Source: Rouxiella silvae
GTDB taxonomy: Bacteria; Pseudomonadota; Gammaproteobacteria; Enterobacterales; Enterobacteriaceae
Length of the DNA stretch: 56,122 nt
Assembly: GCF_002093625.1 (NCBI RefSeq)
Contig: NZ_MRWD01000036.1
Span: forward strand, 1 to 56,122
Reading direction: 5' to 3'
The stretch's first letter is position 1; each line of letters starts with the position of its first letter. The notes below the pieces were generated by a model, which searched no databases, was not told the origin of the DNA, and saw only the letters and a list, made by a program, of their open reading frames with translations. This document shows, one piece after another, positions 42,114 to 51,865 of this stretch. The translations under genes and the position numbers were made by a program.

Positions 42114-43223
42114 ATGTTTACCCTGCGTAAAAAGTGGTTGTCTGGTGTTATTGCCGGTGTGGCTATGGCCGCGTCTGTCGCCGCGTCTGCGGAAGACAAA
42201 ACGCTGCATATCTATAACTGGTCTGACTATATCGCGCCTGACACGGTGGCCAATTTCCAAAAGGAAACCGGCATTAAAGTGGTGTACGACGTCTTCGACT
42301 CCAACGAGGTGTTGGAAGGCAAGCTGATGGCAGGCAGCACCGGTTTTGACTTAGTGGTTCCTTCAGCCAGTTTCCTTGAGCGCCAAATTTCTGCCGGCGT
42401 GTTTAAACCGTTGGATAAGAGCAAGCTGCCAAACTACAAAAATCTCGATCCTGAACTGTTAAAAATGGTCGCCCAGCACGATCCTGGCAACAAATATGCC
42501 ATCCCTTATCTGTGGGCAACGACCGGTATCGGTTATAACGTAGATAAAGTGAAAGCCGCACTGGGTAAAGATGCCCCGGTTGACAGCTGGGATTTGGTAT
42601 TAAAGCCTGAAAACCTCGAGAAGCTGAAAAGTTGCGGGGTTTCCTTCCTGGATGCGCCGGCAGAAATTTATGCCACAGTGCTTAACTATCTGCATCTTGA
42701 CCCTAACAGCACGAAAGCTACCGACTACAGCACGACGGCAACCGATTTGCTGTTGAAACTGCGCCCAAGCATCCGTTACTTCCACTCGTCCCAGTACATC
42801 AATGACCTGGCGAACGGCGATATCTGCGTGGCGGTCGGCTGGGCGGGGGATGTAATACAGGCATCAAACCGTGCCAAAGAAGCGAAAAACGGCGTTAACA
42901 TTGCCTACAGCATTCCTAAAGAGGGGGCGCTGGCGTTCTTCGACGTCTTTGCGATGCCTGCCGATGCTAAAAATACCGACGAAGCCTATCAATTCCTTAA
43001 CTATTTGATGAAACCAGAAGTCATGGCAGGAATAAGCAACGCGGTGTATTACGCGAGCGGAAACTCTGCCGCAACGCCGCTGGTGAAACCAGAAATTCGC
43101 AATAATCCGAGCATTTATCCGCCGGCAGACGTGCGCGCCAAACTCTTCACCCTCAAAGTTCAGGACCCGAAAATTGACCGCGTGATCACCCGTTCGTGGA
43201 CCAAAGTGAAGAGCGGTAAATAA
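42114..43223 (+). CDS. potF: Putrescine-binding periplasmic protein
   Basis: The solute receptor of the PotFGHI putrescine importer. The signal peptide is cleaved near ASA-ED (residue 26-27). The mature protein starts [20 protein letters not shown] and is of the normal length (369; E. coli 370). First gene of the pot operon, followed by a hairpin-containing gap before potG. Confidence 0.96.
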   Translation: MFTLRKKWLSGVIAGVAMAASVAASAEDKTLHIYNWSDYIAPDTVANFQKETGIKVVYDVFDSNEVLEGKLMAGSTGFDLVVPSASFLERQISAGVFKPLDKSKLPNYKNLDPELLKMVAQHDPGNKYAIPYLWATTGIGYNVDKVKAALGKDAPVDSWDLVLKPENLEKLKSCGVSFLDAPAEIYATVLNYLHLDPNSTKATDYSTTATDLLLKLRPSIRYFHSSQYINDLANGDICVAVGWAGDVIQASNRAKEAKNGVNIAYSIPKEGALAFFDVFAMPADAKNTDEAYQFLNYLMKPEVMAGISNAVYYASGNSAATPLVKPEIRNNPSIYPPADVRAKLFTLKVQDPKIDRVITRSWTKVKSGK

Positions 43224-43272
43224 TCAGCAAGGTAGCAGGCGCAGCACACACATAAGGTGAAGCGCACACTTC

Positions 43273-43299
43273 GCGGCTCCGGAACGCTCTCGGGGCCGC
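43273..43299. repeat. Hairpin in the potF-potG gap
   Basis: An 8-bp GC-rich stem (arms 43273-43280 and 43292-43299, one G-U) without a strong T-run lies about 50 bases past the potF stop. It could protect the potF mRNA 3' end and so give more binding protein than transporter. Confidence 0.6.
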
Positions 43300-43415
43300 T
43301 TCGCTTTGCAGATTGGGGTGTGAATACATCAGATTACTGGCTAATGGTCCGGCGAGTTTCGGCAGGGCTGTTATGCTTAAATTAACTAACCCGCTTCTAC
43401 CGGAGACACCTCTGA

Positions 43416-44579
43416 GTGAACGACGCTATTCCAAACCCGCAGACTCAGCTCAACAGCGAACGCCTTAAAGGTGAAAAAAGTCTTAAAGAGTTCACGCCGC
43501 TGTTGGAAATTCGTAATTTGTCCAAGTCTTTTGACGGGCAATACGCCGTCGATGATGTGAATCTCACCATCTACAAAGGCGAAATATTTGCTTTACTGGG
43601 CGCGTCAGGGTGCGGCAAGTCAACCTTGCTGCGTATGTTGGCCGGGTTTGAGTTGCCCACTAAAGGGCAGATAGTGCTCGACGGACAGGATTTGTCGCAG
43701 GTGCCGCCGTATCAACGCCCCATCAACATGATGTTTCAGTCCTATGCGCTGTTCCCACACATGACCGTGGAGCAAAATATTGCTTTTGGTCTAAAACAGG
43801 ACAAGCTGCCGTCGGCTGAAATCAAGGCTCGGGTCGCTGAGATGTTAACGCTGGTGCATATGCAAGAGTTTGCTAAACGTAAGCCGCATCAGCTATCCGG
43901 CGGCCAGCGTCAACGCGTTGCACTGGCGCGTAGCCTGGCAAAACGCCCGAAACTGCTGCTTCTGGATGAGCCGATGGGGGCGCTGGATAAAAAGCTGCGT
44001 GACCGCATGCAGCTCGAAGTGGTCGATATTCTCGAGCGCGTGGGCGCCACCTGCGTCATGGTGACTCACGATCAAGAAGAGGCGATGACTATGGCGGGAC
44101 GTATCGCCATCATGAATCGCGGCAAGTTTGTGCAAATTGGTGAACCCGAAGAGATTTATGAGCATCCTAACAGCCGTTTTAGCGCCGAGTTTATTGGTTC
44201 GGTTAACGTGTTTGAAGGTTTACTCGAATCTCGTGAGGAAGAGGCACTGATTCTGCGTAGCCCGGGATTAATGCATCCGTTAAAAGTGTCGCCCGACGCC
44301 TCCGTTATCGACGGCGTGCCGGCCTTTGTAGCACTGCGGCCCGAGAAAATTATGCTCTGCGAAGAGGTTCCGGCAGACGGGTGTAACTTCGCTGTCGGTG
44401 AGGTGGTGAATATTGCCTACCTCGGTGACCTGTCGATTTATCACGTCAGATTGCACAGTGGCCAGATGATTACCGCCCAGTTGCAAAACGGACATCGTTT
44501 CCGTAAAGGGATGCCAACCTGGGGCGATGAAGTTCGCCTGTGTTGGGAAGCGGACAGCTGCGTTGTGTTGACCGTTTAG
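43416..44579 (+). CDS. potG: Putrescine ABC transporter ATPase
   Basis: The ATP-binding subunit of the putrescine importer. Walker A GASGCGKST is at 62-70, signature LSGGQRQR at 159-166 and Walker B LLLLDEP at 179-185, with a C-terminal TOBE-like regulatory domain. It has 387 residues against 377 in E. coli, with the extra residues in the N-terminal leader. The start is GTG with GGAG upstream; the following NDAIP matches the E. coli N terminus. Confidence 0.96.
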   Translation: MNDAIPNPQTQLNSERLKGEKSLKEFTPLLEIRNLSKSFDGQYAVDDVNLTIYKGEIFALLGASGCGKSTLLRMLAGFELPTKGQIVLDGQDLSQVPPYQRPINMMFQSYALFPHMTVEQNIAFGLKQDKLPSAEIKARVAEMLTLVHMQEFAKRKPHQLSGGQRQRVALARSLAKRPKLLLLDEPMGALDKKLRDRMQLEVVDILERVGATCVMVTHDQEEAMTMAGRIAIMNRGKFVQIGEPEEIYEHPNSRFSAEFIGSVNVFEGLLESREEEALILRSPGLMHPLKVSPDASVIDGVPAFVALRPEKIMLCEEVPADGCNFAVGEVVNIAYLGDLSIYHVRLHSGQMITAQLQNGHRFRKGMPTWGDEVRLCWEADSCVVLTV

Positions 44580-44594
44580 GTCGAGGGGATAAAA

Positions 44595-45548
44595 ATGACC
44601 ATGTTGACTGACCCACCGGAGGCCGCGCCTCCCGCTAAATCACGTTCGCTGCTCTGGCGGCTCCAACAGGCGCACGGTAAAAAGCTGGTGATCCTGCTGC
44701 CGTTGGTGTGGTTTATTTTGCTGTTCGTATTGCCGTTTTTGATTGTGCTGAAAATCAGCTTTGCCGATATGGCGCGCGCTATTCCACCCTACACCGACCT
44801 GATGAGCTGGGCCGACGGCGTGCTGGATATCGCGCTAAACTTTGGCAACTATATTCAACTGGCAGGCGACGCGCTGTACATCGAGTCTTATCTGCAATCG
44901 CTACAGGTGGCCGCAATTTCTACGCTGCTGTGCTTGCTGATTGGTTATCCACTCGCCTGGGCGGTGGCGCACAGTAAGCCGTCCACACGTAATATACTGC
45001 TTTTGCTAGTTATTTTACCTTCATGGACCTCATTCCTCATCCGTGTTTATGCCTGGATGGCAATCCTTAAAGACAATGGTGTGTTGAACAATTTTCTTAT
45101 CTGGTTGGGCGTTATCGACCATCCGCTGGTCATTATGCACACCAATCTGGCGGTTTATATCGGCATCGTTTACTCGTATCTGCCGTTTATGGTGTTGCCA
45201 ATCTATACCGCACTGACGCGGCTGGACTACTCGCTGGTGGAGGCTTCTTTAGATCTCGGTGCCAGGCCCTTCAAGACCTTCGTCAAAGTCATTGTTCCAC
45301 TGACCAAGGGCGGCATTATTGCTGGATCAATGTTGGTATTTATTCCTGCCGTGGGTGAATACGTAATACCTGAACTGCTCGGTGGGCCAGATAGCATCAT
45401 GATTGGCCGTATTCTGTGGCAGGAGTTCTTTAACAATCGCGACTGGCCGGTGGCTTCTGCGGTGGCCGTGGTGATGTTGTTACTGTTGATCATGCCCATC
45501 CTGTGGTTCCACAAATATCAGAATAAACAGCTGGGAGACAACGCATGA
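44595..45548 (+). CDS. potH: Putrescine ABC transporter permease
   Basis: Inner-membrane permease of 317 residues (as in E. coli) with about six helices and an EAA loop (EASLDLGARPFKTFVKVIVPLTKGG). It overlaps potI by four bases. It forms the channel with PotI. Confidence 0.96.
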   Translation: MTMLTDPPEAAPPAKSRSLLWRLQQAHGKKLVILLPLVWFILLFVLPFLIVLKISFADMARAIPPYTDLMSWADGVLDIALNFGNYIQLAGDALYIESYLQSLQVAAISTLLCLLIGYPLAWAVAHSKPSTRNILLLLVILPSWTSFLIRVYAWMAILKDNGVLNNFLIWLGVIDHPLVIMHTNLAVYIGIVYSYLPFMVLPIYTALTRLDYSLVEASLDLGARPFKTFVKVIVPLTKGGIIAGSMLVFIPAVGEYVIPELLGGPDSIMIGRILWQEFFNNRDWPVASAVAVVMLLLLIMPILWFHKYQNKQLGDNA

Positions 45549-46390
45549 ATCCGTTACCGGTTGTTCGTTCGCCATGGCGCATCGTGATTCTGGTGCTGGG
45601 CTTTGCTTTTTTGTATGCCCCGATGCTGATATTGGTGATTTACTCATTTAATAGCTCCAAACTTGTCACCGTGTGGGCCGGGTGGTCAACGCGCTGGTAT
45701 ACCGCGCTGTTTCACGATTCTGCAATGATAAGTGCGGTGAGCATGAGCCTGACCATTGCCACCGCTGCGGCCAGTATGGCCGTGGTGGTCGGTACACTGG
45801 CCGCGGTTGTCATGGTGCGCTATGGCCGTTTTAAAGGTTCCACCGGTTTTGCATTCATGCTGACGGCGCCGCTGGTCATGCCGGACGTCATAACCGGTCT
45901 CGCGCTGCTGCTGCTGTTTGTCGCGATGGGCCACACGCTGGGTTGGCCGGGCGAGCGCGGCATGTTCACCATCTGGTTGGCGCACGTGACTTTTTGTAGT
46001 GCCTACGTCGCGGTGGTGGTCTCGGCGCGCCTGCGAGAGCTTGACCGTTCGATAGAAGAAGCGGCAATGGACTTAGGCGCAACGCCGCTCAAGGTATTTT
46101 TTATTATCACGATCCCGATGATTGCTCCGGCGCTAGTTTCAGGCTGGCTGCTGGCCTTCACGCTGTCGCTCGACGACCTGGTTATCGCCAGCTTTGTGGC
46201 AGGCCCGGGCTCAACTACGCTGCCGATGCTGGTCTTTGCCAGCGTCCGTTTGGGGACCAATCCCGAAATAAATGCACTGGCGACGCTGATTCTGCTGGTG
46301 GTGGGTATCATTGGGGTCATTGCCTGGTGGTTTATGCACCGGGCCGAGAAACAGCGTGTGAAAGATATGCAGCGCGCCACGCGGCACTGA
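45545..46390 (+). CDS. potI: Putrescine ABC transporter permease
   Basis: Inner-membrane permease of 281 residues (as in E. coli), with the EAA loop EEAAMDLGATPLKVFFIITIP. Its ATG overlaps the potH stop. Last transporter gene of the operon; ybjO follows after 37 bases. Confidence 0.96.
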   Translation: MNPLPVVRSPWRIVILVLGFAFLYAPMLILVIYSFNSSKLVTVWAGWSTRWYTALFHDSAMISAVSMSLTIATAAASMAVVVGTLAAVVMVRYGRFKGSTGFAFMLTAPLVMPDVITGLALLLLFVAMGHTLGWPGERGMFTIWLAHVTFCSAYVAVVVSARLRELDRSIEEAAMDLGATPLKVFFIITIPMIAPALVSGWLLAFTLSLDDLVIASFVAGPGSTTLPMLVFASVRLGTNPEINALATLILLVVGIIGVIAWWFMHRAEKQRVKDMQRATRH

Positions 46391-46427
46391 GTACAACTGA
46401 TCTTTATAGATAGGGTAACAAGGAAGT

Positions 46428-46874
46428 ATGAAACTGGCCTTTATTCCGGTTCCGGTCATGGCAGGCGCGACGGCAATCATCGCCACGCGCCTGCTGGAGT
46501 TCGTTTTACTTTTTGACGCCTACGGTTATGTCGGCGTCCAAGAACTACTCAGCGTGGGCAGCGAGTCGTGGTTTAACAGTATTATTATGCTGGCGGGCCT
46601 GTTGATTGTGCTGCTCGAGTGCCAGTGTGCCTACGCTATGATGCGCGGGCGCGGCTGGAGTCGGCGGGTGTTTCTTGCCTGCCAGTTGTTGAGCGTTGTT
46701 TACCTGTTCTGCGCCTCCGAGGAGTGGATTGGACCGATGCTGTTTCGGTTAGATTACAACACCACGCCGCAGCTAATCGCCGAGTTGGTGCAGAGAAAAG
46801 TACCTGATCTGGCGGTGTTGCTGCTCATTTATTTGCCTTTAAGCAGTCGTCGTTTTTTCCGGCGTGATAAGTGA
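46428..46874 (+). CDS. ybjO: Inner-membrane protein YbjO
   Basis: A 148-residue membrane protein with about four helices and a basic C-terminal tail ([10 protein letters not shown]). It lies between potI and rlmC as in E. coli, where YbjO has 162 residues (DUF2593). AAGGA precedes the ATG. Function unknown; possibly co-transcribed with potFGHI. Confidence 0.85.
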   Translation: MKLAFIPVPVMAGATAIIATRLLEFVLLFDAYGYVGVQELLSVGSESWFNSIIMLAGLLIVLLECQCAYAMMRGRGWSRRVFLACQLLSVVYLFCASEEWIGPMLFRLDYNTTPQLIAELVQRKVPDLAVLLLIYLPLSSRRFFRRDK

Positions 46875-46956
46875 GCCTTTACGCGCGTGGGGTGGTACAC
46901 TTCGCGCCAACTTTTTAACTGCCAGAATACGCAACAGCGATAACGGTCACTCATTT

Positions 46957-48099
46957 ATGCATTGCGCACAATATACCGCCGGAACCTGCCGGTCATGTCA
47001 GTGGCTCGACAAGCCTTATGCCACTCAGCTCGAAGACAAACAGCATGATTTGGCCGAATTACTCGGCGATTTGCCGGTTGGCGAATGGCGGGAGCCGGTT
47101 TACGGCGCAGAGCAGGCGTTTCGCAACAAGGCGAAAATGGTGGTCAGCGGCAGCGTTGAGCGCCCGCTGCTTGGCATGCTTCATCGCGACGGCACGCCGG
47201 TTGATCTCTGTGATTGTCCGCTGTATCCCGCAAGTTTTAGCGACGTGTTTCGTCATCTTAAAACCTTTATAGCCCGCGCAGGACTGACCCCTTACCATGT
47301 TGGGCGCAAGCGCGGTGAGCTTAAACACCTGTTATTAACCCAGAGCCAATTCAGCGGTGGACTGATGCTGCGTTTCGTTCTCCGTTCTGAAACTAAGCTG
47401 GCACAGCTGCGCGCTGCGCTGCCTTGGCTCATGCAGCAGGTTCCAGCGTTGCAGGTCGTATCGGCAAATATTCAGCCGGTGCATATGGCGATTTTAGAAG
47501 GGGAGACGGAGATTGCGTTGACCGACCAGCAGGCGCTTGAGGAGCATTTTAACCAGGTTCCGCTGTTTATTCGTCCGCAGAGTTTCTTTCAAACCAATCC
47601 ACAGGTTGCGGCTGCGCTGTATGCCACTGCCCGTGATTGGGTGGCCGAGCGTGATATTTCCAGCATGTGGGATTTGTTCTGCGGCGTAGGGGGCTTCGGA
47701 CTGCACTGCGCCGGGCCTGAGACACAGCTTACGGGCATAGAAATCAGCGCCGAGGCGATTGTCTGCGCAAAAATTTCTGCTGCACGACTGGGGCTGAAAA
47801 ACGTTGAGTTCAAAGCCCTAGACTCGACGGGTTTTGCGACCGGTAACGACGCCGTACCAGAGTTGGTGTTGGTGAATCCGCCACGCCGTGGTATTGGCAA
47901 CGAGCTGTGCCACTATCTTGATAGTATGGCACCGGCTCGGGTGCTTTATTCAAGCTGCAATGCCGTCAGCATGGCGAAAGATATTCGCGAGCTAAAAAAC
48001 TACCGCATAGAACGCGTGCAACTGTTTGACATGTTCCCGCACACGGCGCATTACGAAGTGCTGACGCTGCTAATTCGTGAAGACGCTGTTGACCTGTGA
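46957..48099 (+). CDS. rlmC: 23S rRNA (uracil-747-C5)-methyltransferase
   Basis: An iron-sulfur radical-free SAM methyltransferase modifying U747 of 23S rRNA. The N-terminal 4Fe-4S ligands start [14 protein letters not shown] (C3, C11, C14, with a fourth in CDCP). The SAM site is [16 protein letters not shown] and the catalytic Cys is in [16 protein letters not shown] 46957 gives 380 residues (E. coli 375) and begins exactly at the family N terminus; an open frame from 46864 overlaps ybjO and is not used. Confidence 0.95.
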   Translation: MHCAQYTAGTCRSCQWLDKPYATQLEDKQHDLAELLGDLPVGEWREPVYGAEQAFRNKAKMVVSGSVERPLLGMLHRDGTPVDLCDCPLYPASFSDVFRHLKTFIARAGLTPYHVGRKRGELKHLLLTQSQFSGGLMLRFVLRSETKLAQLRAALPWLMQQVPALQVVSANIQPVHMAILEGETEIALTDQQALEEHFNQVPLFIRPQSFFQTNPQVAAALYATARDWVAERDISSMWDLFCGVGGFGLHCAGPETQLTGIEISAEAIVCAKISAARLGLKNVEFKALDSTGFATGNDAVPELVLVNPPRRGIGNELCHYLDSMAPARVLYSSCNAVSMAKDIRELKNYRIERVQLFDMFPHTAHYEVLTLLIREDAVDL

Positions 48100-48125
48100 A
48101 GAAGGGTCGTGCGGGAAGCGTAAAC

Positions 48126-48302
48126 TTAAAACAAAGAGAATAACATCACTACCGGCAGGCTCATCGGCCAGGTTAACCCGATTATACCTGAGGTCAGCAG
48201 CCGGATTTTAAAAGAATCGCGGCTCACTAACAGGGTAAATAGTGCGGCAATACCCAATCCGCCCCAGTAAATTGTTTTAATCACTTCCCACCACAAATGC
48301 AC
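48126..48302 (-). CDS. GhoT/OrtT-family small membrane toxin
   Basis: A 58-codon gene on the minus strand. It starts with GTG and has a very good AGGAG six bases upstream. Two hydrophobic helices are separated by a charged loop (SRDSFKIR). The C terminus reads GLTWPMSLPVVMLFSLF, almost the ending of E. coli GhoT and OrtT (TWPMSLPVALLFSLF). Those proteins depolarise the inner membrane under stress. No GhoS-like antitoxin gene is adjacent, so it is closer in layout to the orphan toxin OrtT. It is convergent with rlmC. Confidence 0.85.
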   Translation of the reverse strand: MHLWWEVIKTIYWGGLGIAALFTLLVSRDSFKIRLLTSGIIGLTWPMSLPVVMLFSLF

Positions 48303-48636
48303 GCTAACTCCTGCTTTTTAATAACACGACTCATCAGCGGGTATTCTATTCGGTTAACATTTTGCAATCAATTGGTAAGTGATTGTGTTCACAGATTTAC
48401 AAAGTAAACAAAATGTTAAATATTAATCGACTGTTTTAATTGAAGATTGATTTTGGCATCCTTAAACCTGTTAACCGAAGTGTGAAGGTGATCGATTGCG
48501 CGTTTCACAATCATTGCTTGTCCACAGTGGATTGACTGGTTTAAGCTGGTCGAGAGCTTAAAAGCTTCACACTAAAGGCCCAAAGAGGCCACCACAATGA
48601 TCACTACGCAGTATCACTACTTTTTTGGAATTCATT
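48303..48636. other. Region between the GhoT/OrtT-like gene and fliZ
   Basis: A 334-base gap with the divergent promoters. Near the fliZ side lie a small palindrome (GAGCTTAAAAGCTTC around 48554-48568), GGCC repeats and an 18-codon upstream frame (48597-48653) that overlaps the fliZ start. No fliA gene is present upstream of fliZ. Confidence 0.45.
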
Positions 48637-48653
48637 ATGCCAGCGGGAAATAA
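48597..48653 (+). CDS. Possible upstream ORF overlapping fliZ
   Basis: An 18-codon frame (MITTQYHYFFGIHY...) with AAGAGG about eight bases before its ATG. Its stop lies 17 bases past the fliZ ATG in another frame, so it could couple or limit fliZ translation. It may be chance. Confidence 0.3.
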   Translation: MITTQYHYFFGIHYASGK

Positions 48654-49173
48654 ATCACGGCCTCTGAGCCGATATCTCAAAGATTATAAGCACAGTCAGA
48701 CCCACTGTTCACAGTGTGGGAAAGAGCTCGACAGAATGGCTCTGGTGTTTCAAGGCCAGGTTATCAATAAAGAGGCGATTGCTAAAATGGATCAGCTTAT
48801 TGACGAAGAAGTGTGGCGGGGGCTGACTAAAGAACTTACCGCACTGTGCCGTTTTTGCAGCGAGATCTCTTTTAATAGCAACTCCTCTTATTTTGATATT
48901 ATTGCTTTCAAGCAGTATCTGTTTAAGCAAACCGAAATGAATCACAGCACGGTCAGGGAGTACGTCGTTCGCCTGCGCCGACTGGACGAAATTTTGGCCG
49001 CCAGTGATTATCCCCAGGACAGCATCAACGGGGAGAATATTCACCAGCGTATTATCAATGATGTCCCGGTTGCAGCCACGGATAACTATCGAATTGCTTT
49101 GCGAAAGTACGACCAATACCTCGCCTGGCAAAAAGAAAGCGCATCCAGCCCGGTCTATCTCGAGCAGGCTTGA
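48637..49173 (+). CDS. fliZ: Flagellar regulator FliZ
   Basis: A 178-residue DNA-binding protein that represses sigma-S-type promoters and links motility with curli and virulence. The N terminus RPLSRYLKDYKHSQTHCSQCGKELDR, a second CRFC motif, FDIIAFKQYLF, MNHSTVREYVVRLRRL and NYRIALRKY match FliZ closely along the length. In E. coli it follows fliA; here fliA is absent and the gene sits downstream of rlmC. dcyD follows after a terminator. Confidence 0.92.
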   Translation: MPAGNKSRPLSRYLKDYKHSQTHCSQCGKELDRMALVFQGQVINKEAIAKMDQLIDEEVWRGLTKELTALCRFCSEISFNSNSSYFDIIAFKQYLFKQTEMNHSTVREYVVRLRRLDEILAASDYPQDSINGENIHQRIINDVPVAATDNYRIALRKYDQYLAWQKESASSPVYLEQA

Positions 49174-49213
49174 AACTCGGCATTCATTACAGATAAATTG
49201 AACCCTAAATTCA

Positions 49214-49240
49214 GCAGGCATCTCAAGATGCCTGCCTTTT
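49214..49240 (+). terminator. Rho-independent terminator of fliZ
   Basis: A 9-bp stem (arms 49214-49222 and 49227-49235) is followed by TTTT and shortly by another T-run. It lies 41 bases after the fliZ stop. Confidence 0.82.
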
Positions 49241-49354
49241 AAATGCGTTTTTTTTCTTAAAGAGTATCGCGGTGAGAGGTATATTCACTGATATACTCCC
49301 CTCATACCTGCCTGTAAAACCTATAACTTTATGTCATCGCTTCGGAGGAACACC

Positions 49355-50374
49355 GTGCCTTCATCTTTGCCTGATTCATCTTCATTATCGATTTTGAAAC
49401 ATCAGTTAGAAAAATTTTCTCGCATTGATTTAGTGGGGAACAGTACGCCCCTCGAACGTTTGAATCGTCTTTCAGACTTCGTCGGTCGCGATATCTATAT
49501 CAAACGTGACGACGTCACGCCTTTGGCTCTCGGTGGTAACAAACTGAGGAAGTTAGAGTTTCTTGCTGCTGCTGCCATCGACGAGGGGGCTGATACCTTA
49601 ATCACCGCCGGTGCGATTCAGTCGAATCACGTGCGTCAAACGGCGGCCGTCGCCGCGAAGCTGGGCCTTAAGTGCCTGGCTTTGCTGGAGAATCCGATCG
49701 GCACCGACGCGCATAATTACCTGTCCAACGGTAACCGCATGTTGCTCGACCTGTTTAATGCTGAAGTGGTGATGTGCGATGCGCTGACTGACCCTATGGC
49801 GCAGATGGCCGAACAGGCCGAGCTGCTCGAGGCACAGGGTTTTCGTCCCTATATCGTGCCGATTGGCGGTTCAAATGCACTGGGTGCACTGGGCTATGTG
49901 CAGTGCGCAATTGAAATTGCAGAACAAAGTTCCGCCGGTTTTGTTGACTTCAGTGCAGTAGTGGTGGCTTCCGGCAGTGCAGGAACCCACGCGGGACTGG
50001 CCGTCGCGCTGCGTGAGCTGATGCCTACTACGCAGCTGATAGGTGTGACGGTGTCACGTACTGCCGATGCGCAGCGCCCTAAAGTTGAAGCCATTGCCCA
50101 AGATTTGATGCAAAAACTTGAACTGGAAGGTGACGCCCCTGAGATATTGCTGTGGGACGAATATTTTGGCCCACGCTACGGCGAACCTAGCCAGGAAGGG
50201 AATGCTGCCATAAAACTCCTTGCGGAACTTGAGGCGATGCTGCTCGACCCGGTTTATACCGGCAAAACGATGGCAGGGCTGCTTGACGGTTTGGAGCATC
50301 AGCGTTTTCCAGGCGATGGACCTATCCTGTTTGTTCACACCGGCGGTTCTCCGGCGCTCTTCGCCTATTTGTAA
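49355..50374 (+). CDS. dcyD: D-cysteine desulfhydrase
   Basis: A fold-type II PLP enzyme that breaks D-cysteine into pyruvate, ammonia and sulfide. The PLP lysine is in [13 protein letters not shown] (K63), followed by [23 protein letters not shown] and [18 protein letters not shown] 49355 has GGAGG six bases upstream and gives 339 residues (E. coli 328); an ATG at 49331 has no ribosome site. In E. coli dcyD is in the fliA-fliZ-tcyJ region; here the cystine-binding gene tcyJ is missing between fliZ and dcyD. Confidence 0.93.
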   Translation: MPSSLPDSSSLSILKHQLEKFSRIDLVGNSTPLERLNRLSDFVGRDIYIKRDDVTPLALGGNKLRKLEFLAAAAIDEGADTLITAGAIQSNHVRQTAAVAAKLGLKCLALLENPIGTDAHNYLSNGNRMLLDLFNAEVVMCDALTDPMAQMAEQAELLEAQGFRPYIVPIGGSNALGALGYVQCAIEIAEQSSAGFVDFSAVVVASGSAGTHAGLAVALRELMPTTQLIGVTVSRTADAQRPKVEAIAQDLMQKLELEGDAPEILLWDEYFGPRYGEPSQEGNAAIKLLAELEAMLLDPVYTGKTMAGLLDGLEHQRFPGDGPILFVHTGGSPALFAYL

Positions 50375-50428
50375 TACTTCACAGCAATAATGCTCCACAA
50401 TGAAGCATACGCACTCATTATTATCTTT

Positions 50429-50459
50429 AAGCGCCCTATAATAGGGCGCTTATTTTTTT
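50429..50459 (+). terminator. Rho-independent terminator of dcyD
   Basis: AAGCGCCCTA pairs with TAGGGCGCTT (arms 50429-50438 and 50442-50451) and is followed by a T-run. It lies 55 bases past the dcyD stop. Confidence 0.9.
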
Positions 50460-50780
50460 ATTTAAGGGTAATTAGGTCTGAAAGCTCGTCTTGCAGTTAA
50501 TTTATACTAATAAATAAAGTTTATCCGTAATTTAAAATTCACATCGTGTAACCTTTACAATACTTTTAACAAACTCGGTATTCGATTCGACACATATTCT
50601 ATAATGTTTAAAGTCACCTTATTTAAACGCGCTGGGATGGACAACAACGCTGAGATAACTTTTTATCATGAGTCAACTTTCATTTAAGAACGCTCTATTT
50701 ATGATGAAAAATTGATCGTGAAAGGCAATGTAAGTGGTCTTGGCCTTGCTGAGGCGTTAACGAGTTAATAAGAGGTGATG
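50460..50780. other. Intergenic region upstream of the DUF1275 gene
   Basis: A 321-base AT-rich gap without a credible gene. AGAGGTG lies just before the next ATG. Promoter not resolved. Confidence 0.5.
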
Positions 50781-51536
50781 ATGTTAAGCATGCTGATAAG
50801 ACGCAAGGGGCGCAGGACCCACACTGATGATAGAAATCTGGCGCTGGTGCTAGCCACCACGGCCGGTATCCTCAACGCAATGGCGCTAGGGGCGTTTGGC
50901 ATTTTCCCCTCCCACATGTCGGGAAACACCTCACAGCTTTCTTCCGAAGTTTCTAATACTGACTTAAGCGACGTACTGTTTCTGGCGGCTATGATCGGTG
51001 CGTTTGTAATAGGTTCAGTGACTTCACGGCTGATCGCCATTAGCGGGCTTAAAAATAATATTCGCACTATTTACAGTATTATCCTATTGCTTGAAGGGAT
51101 ATTACTGGTATTCATTTCTCTTTTTGAAACGTATTATTATTCATACGGAAATAGCCATGAGATAATCATTTTCCTAGGCTTCTTGATGGGGGTGCATAAT
51201 TCCACCTCAACCCAACTCTCGAGCGGAAGGGTGCGCTCAACGCATATTACCGGTACGCTCACGGATATCGGCATTGCATTCGCCTCGGTGTTGGCTTCAC
51301 TGCTAAGACGGGATCCGTCGAAACAGGTCAAGGTTCAGCGCAGTCAGCTGATTACCCATCTTGTGACCCTTTCTTCGTTTTTAATCGGCGGAATTGCCGG
51401 CCTGTTGCTGTTCAAGCAGTTTGGCTTCAACTCAATGGTAGCCGTTGGTATTTTTCTGGTGTTGGTGGCGATAGGTTCAATCACACTCACCATCATGATT
51501 TCGCGCAGAAGAATGATGCGACTGCATTTTTTATAA
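50781..51536 (+). CDS. DUF1275/YoaK-family membrane protein
   Basis: A 251-residue inner-membrane protein with about six helices. DUF1275 markers are an N-terminal TAGILNAMALGAFGIFPSHMSGNTSQL and the middle MGVHNSTSTQLSSGRVRSTHITGTLTDIG. The ATG at 50781 has AGAGG five bases upstream, and GTG/ATG at 50775/50778 are also in frame. Function of the family is unknown. Confidence 0.85.
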   Translation: MLSMLIRRKGRRTHTDDRNLALVLATTAGILNAMALGAFGIFPSHMSGNTSQLSSEVSNTDLSDVLFLAAMIGAFVIGSVTSRLIAISGLKNNIRTIYSIILLLEGILLVFISLFETYYYSYGNSHEIIIFLGFLMGVHNSTSTQLSSGRVRSTHITGTLTDIGIAFASVLASLLRRDPSKQVKVQRSQLITHLVTLSSFLIGGIAGLLLFKQFGFNSMVAVGIFLVLVAIGSITLTIMISRRRMMRLHFL

Positions 51537-51865
51537 GACCGTTTTATTCCGTCGTTAATCCGGTTGTAAGGTAAAAGCCTGCCGAGTCATGGGCAGGCCA
51601 TCCGAATTTCCCTTCTCAATGCCCAATATACAACCCACGCAAGCCCTTGCGCCACAAAGCTGCACGATGGAATTCCGCTTACAGCCTCATTACTGGTGTT
51701 GCTAAATCGGCAATGACCACTGATTTCGAATCATCCACATCTTAATAGTCCTTATTTTGGGAGCGGAGCCACGGCGTGCGTGCCGCCTCGTGGGCAATAT
51801 AAATAACTGAAACGCCTCAAGGGGCAACTGAGCACGCTCTTGCTGTCAATAATAAGGGTTAATTT
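51537..51865. other. Intergenic region upstream of the large OTU-domain gene
   Basis: A 329-base gap. A 7-bp stem (51577-51583 with 51592-51598, no T-run) may end the DUF1275 transcript. I looked for a type III secretion regulatory (hrp-box) sequence and saw no good match. AAGGG precedes the next ATG. Confidence 0.45.

Noticed and set aside
51537-51865. Possible hrp-box type promoter ahead of the putative effector
   Set aside because: No GGAACC...CCAC pair at the right spacing was found; the link to type III secretion rests only on the protein's N-terminal composition.
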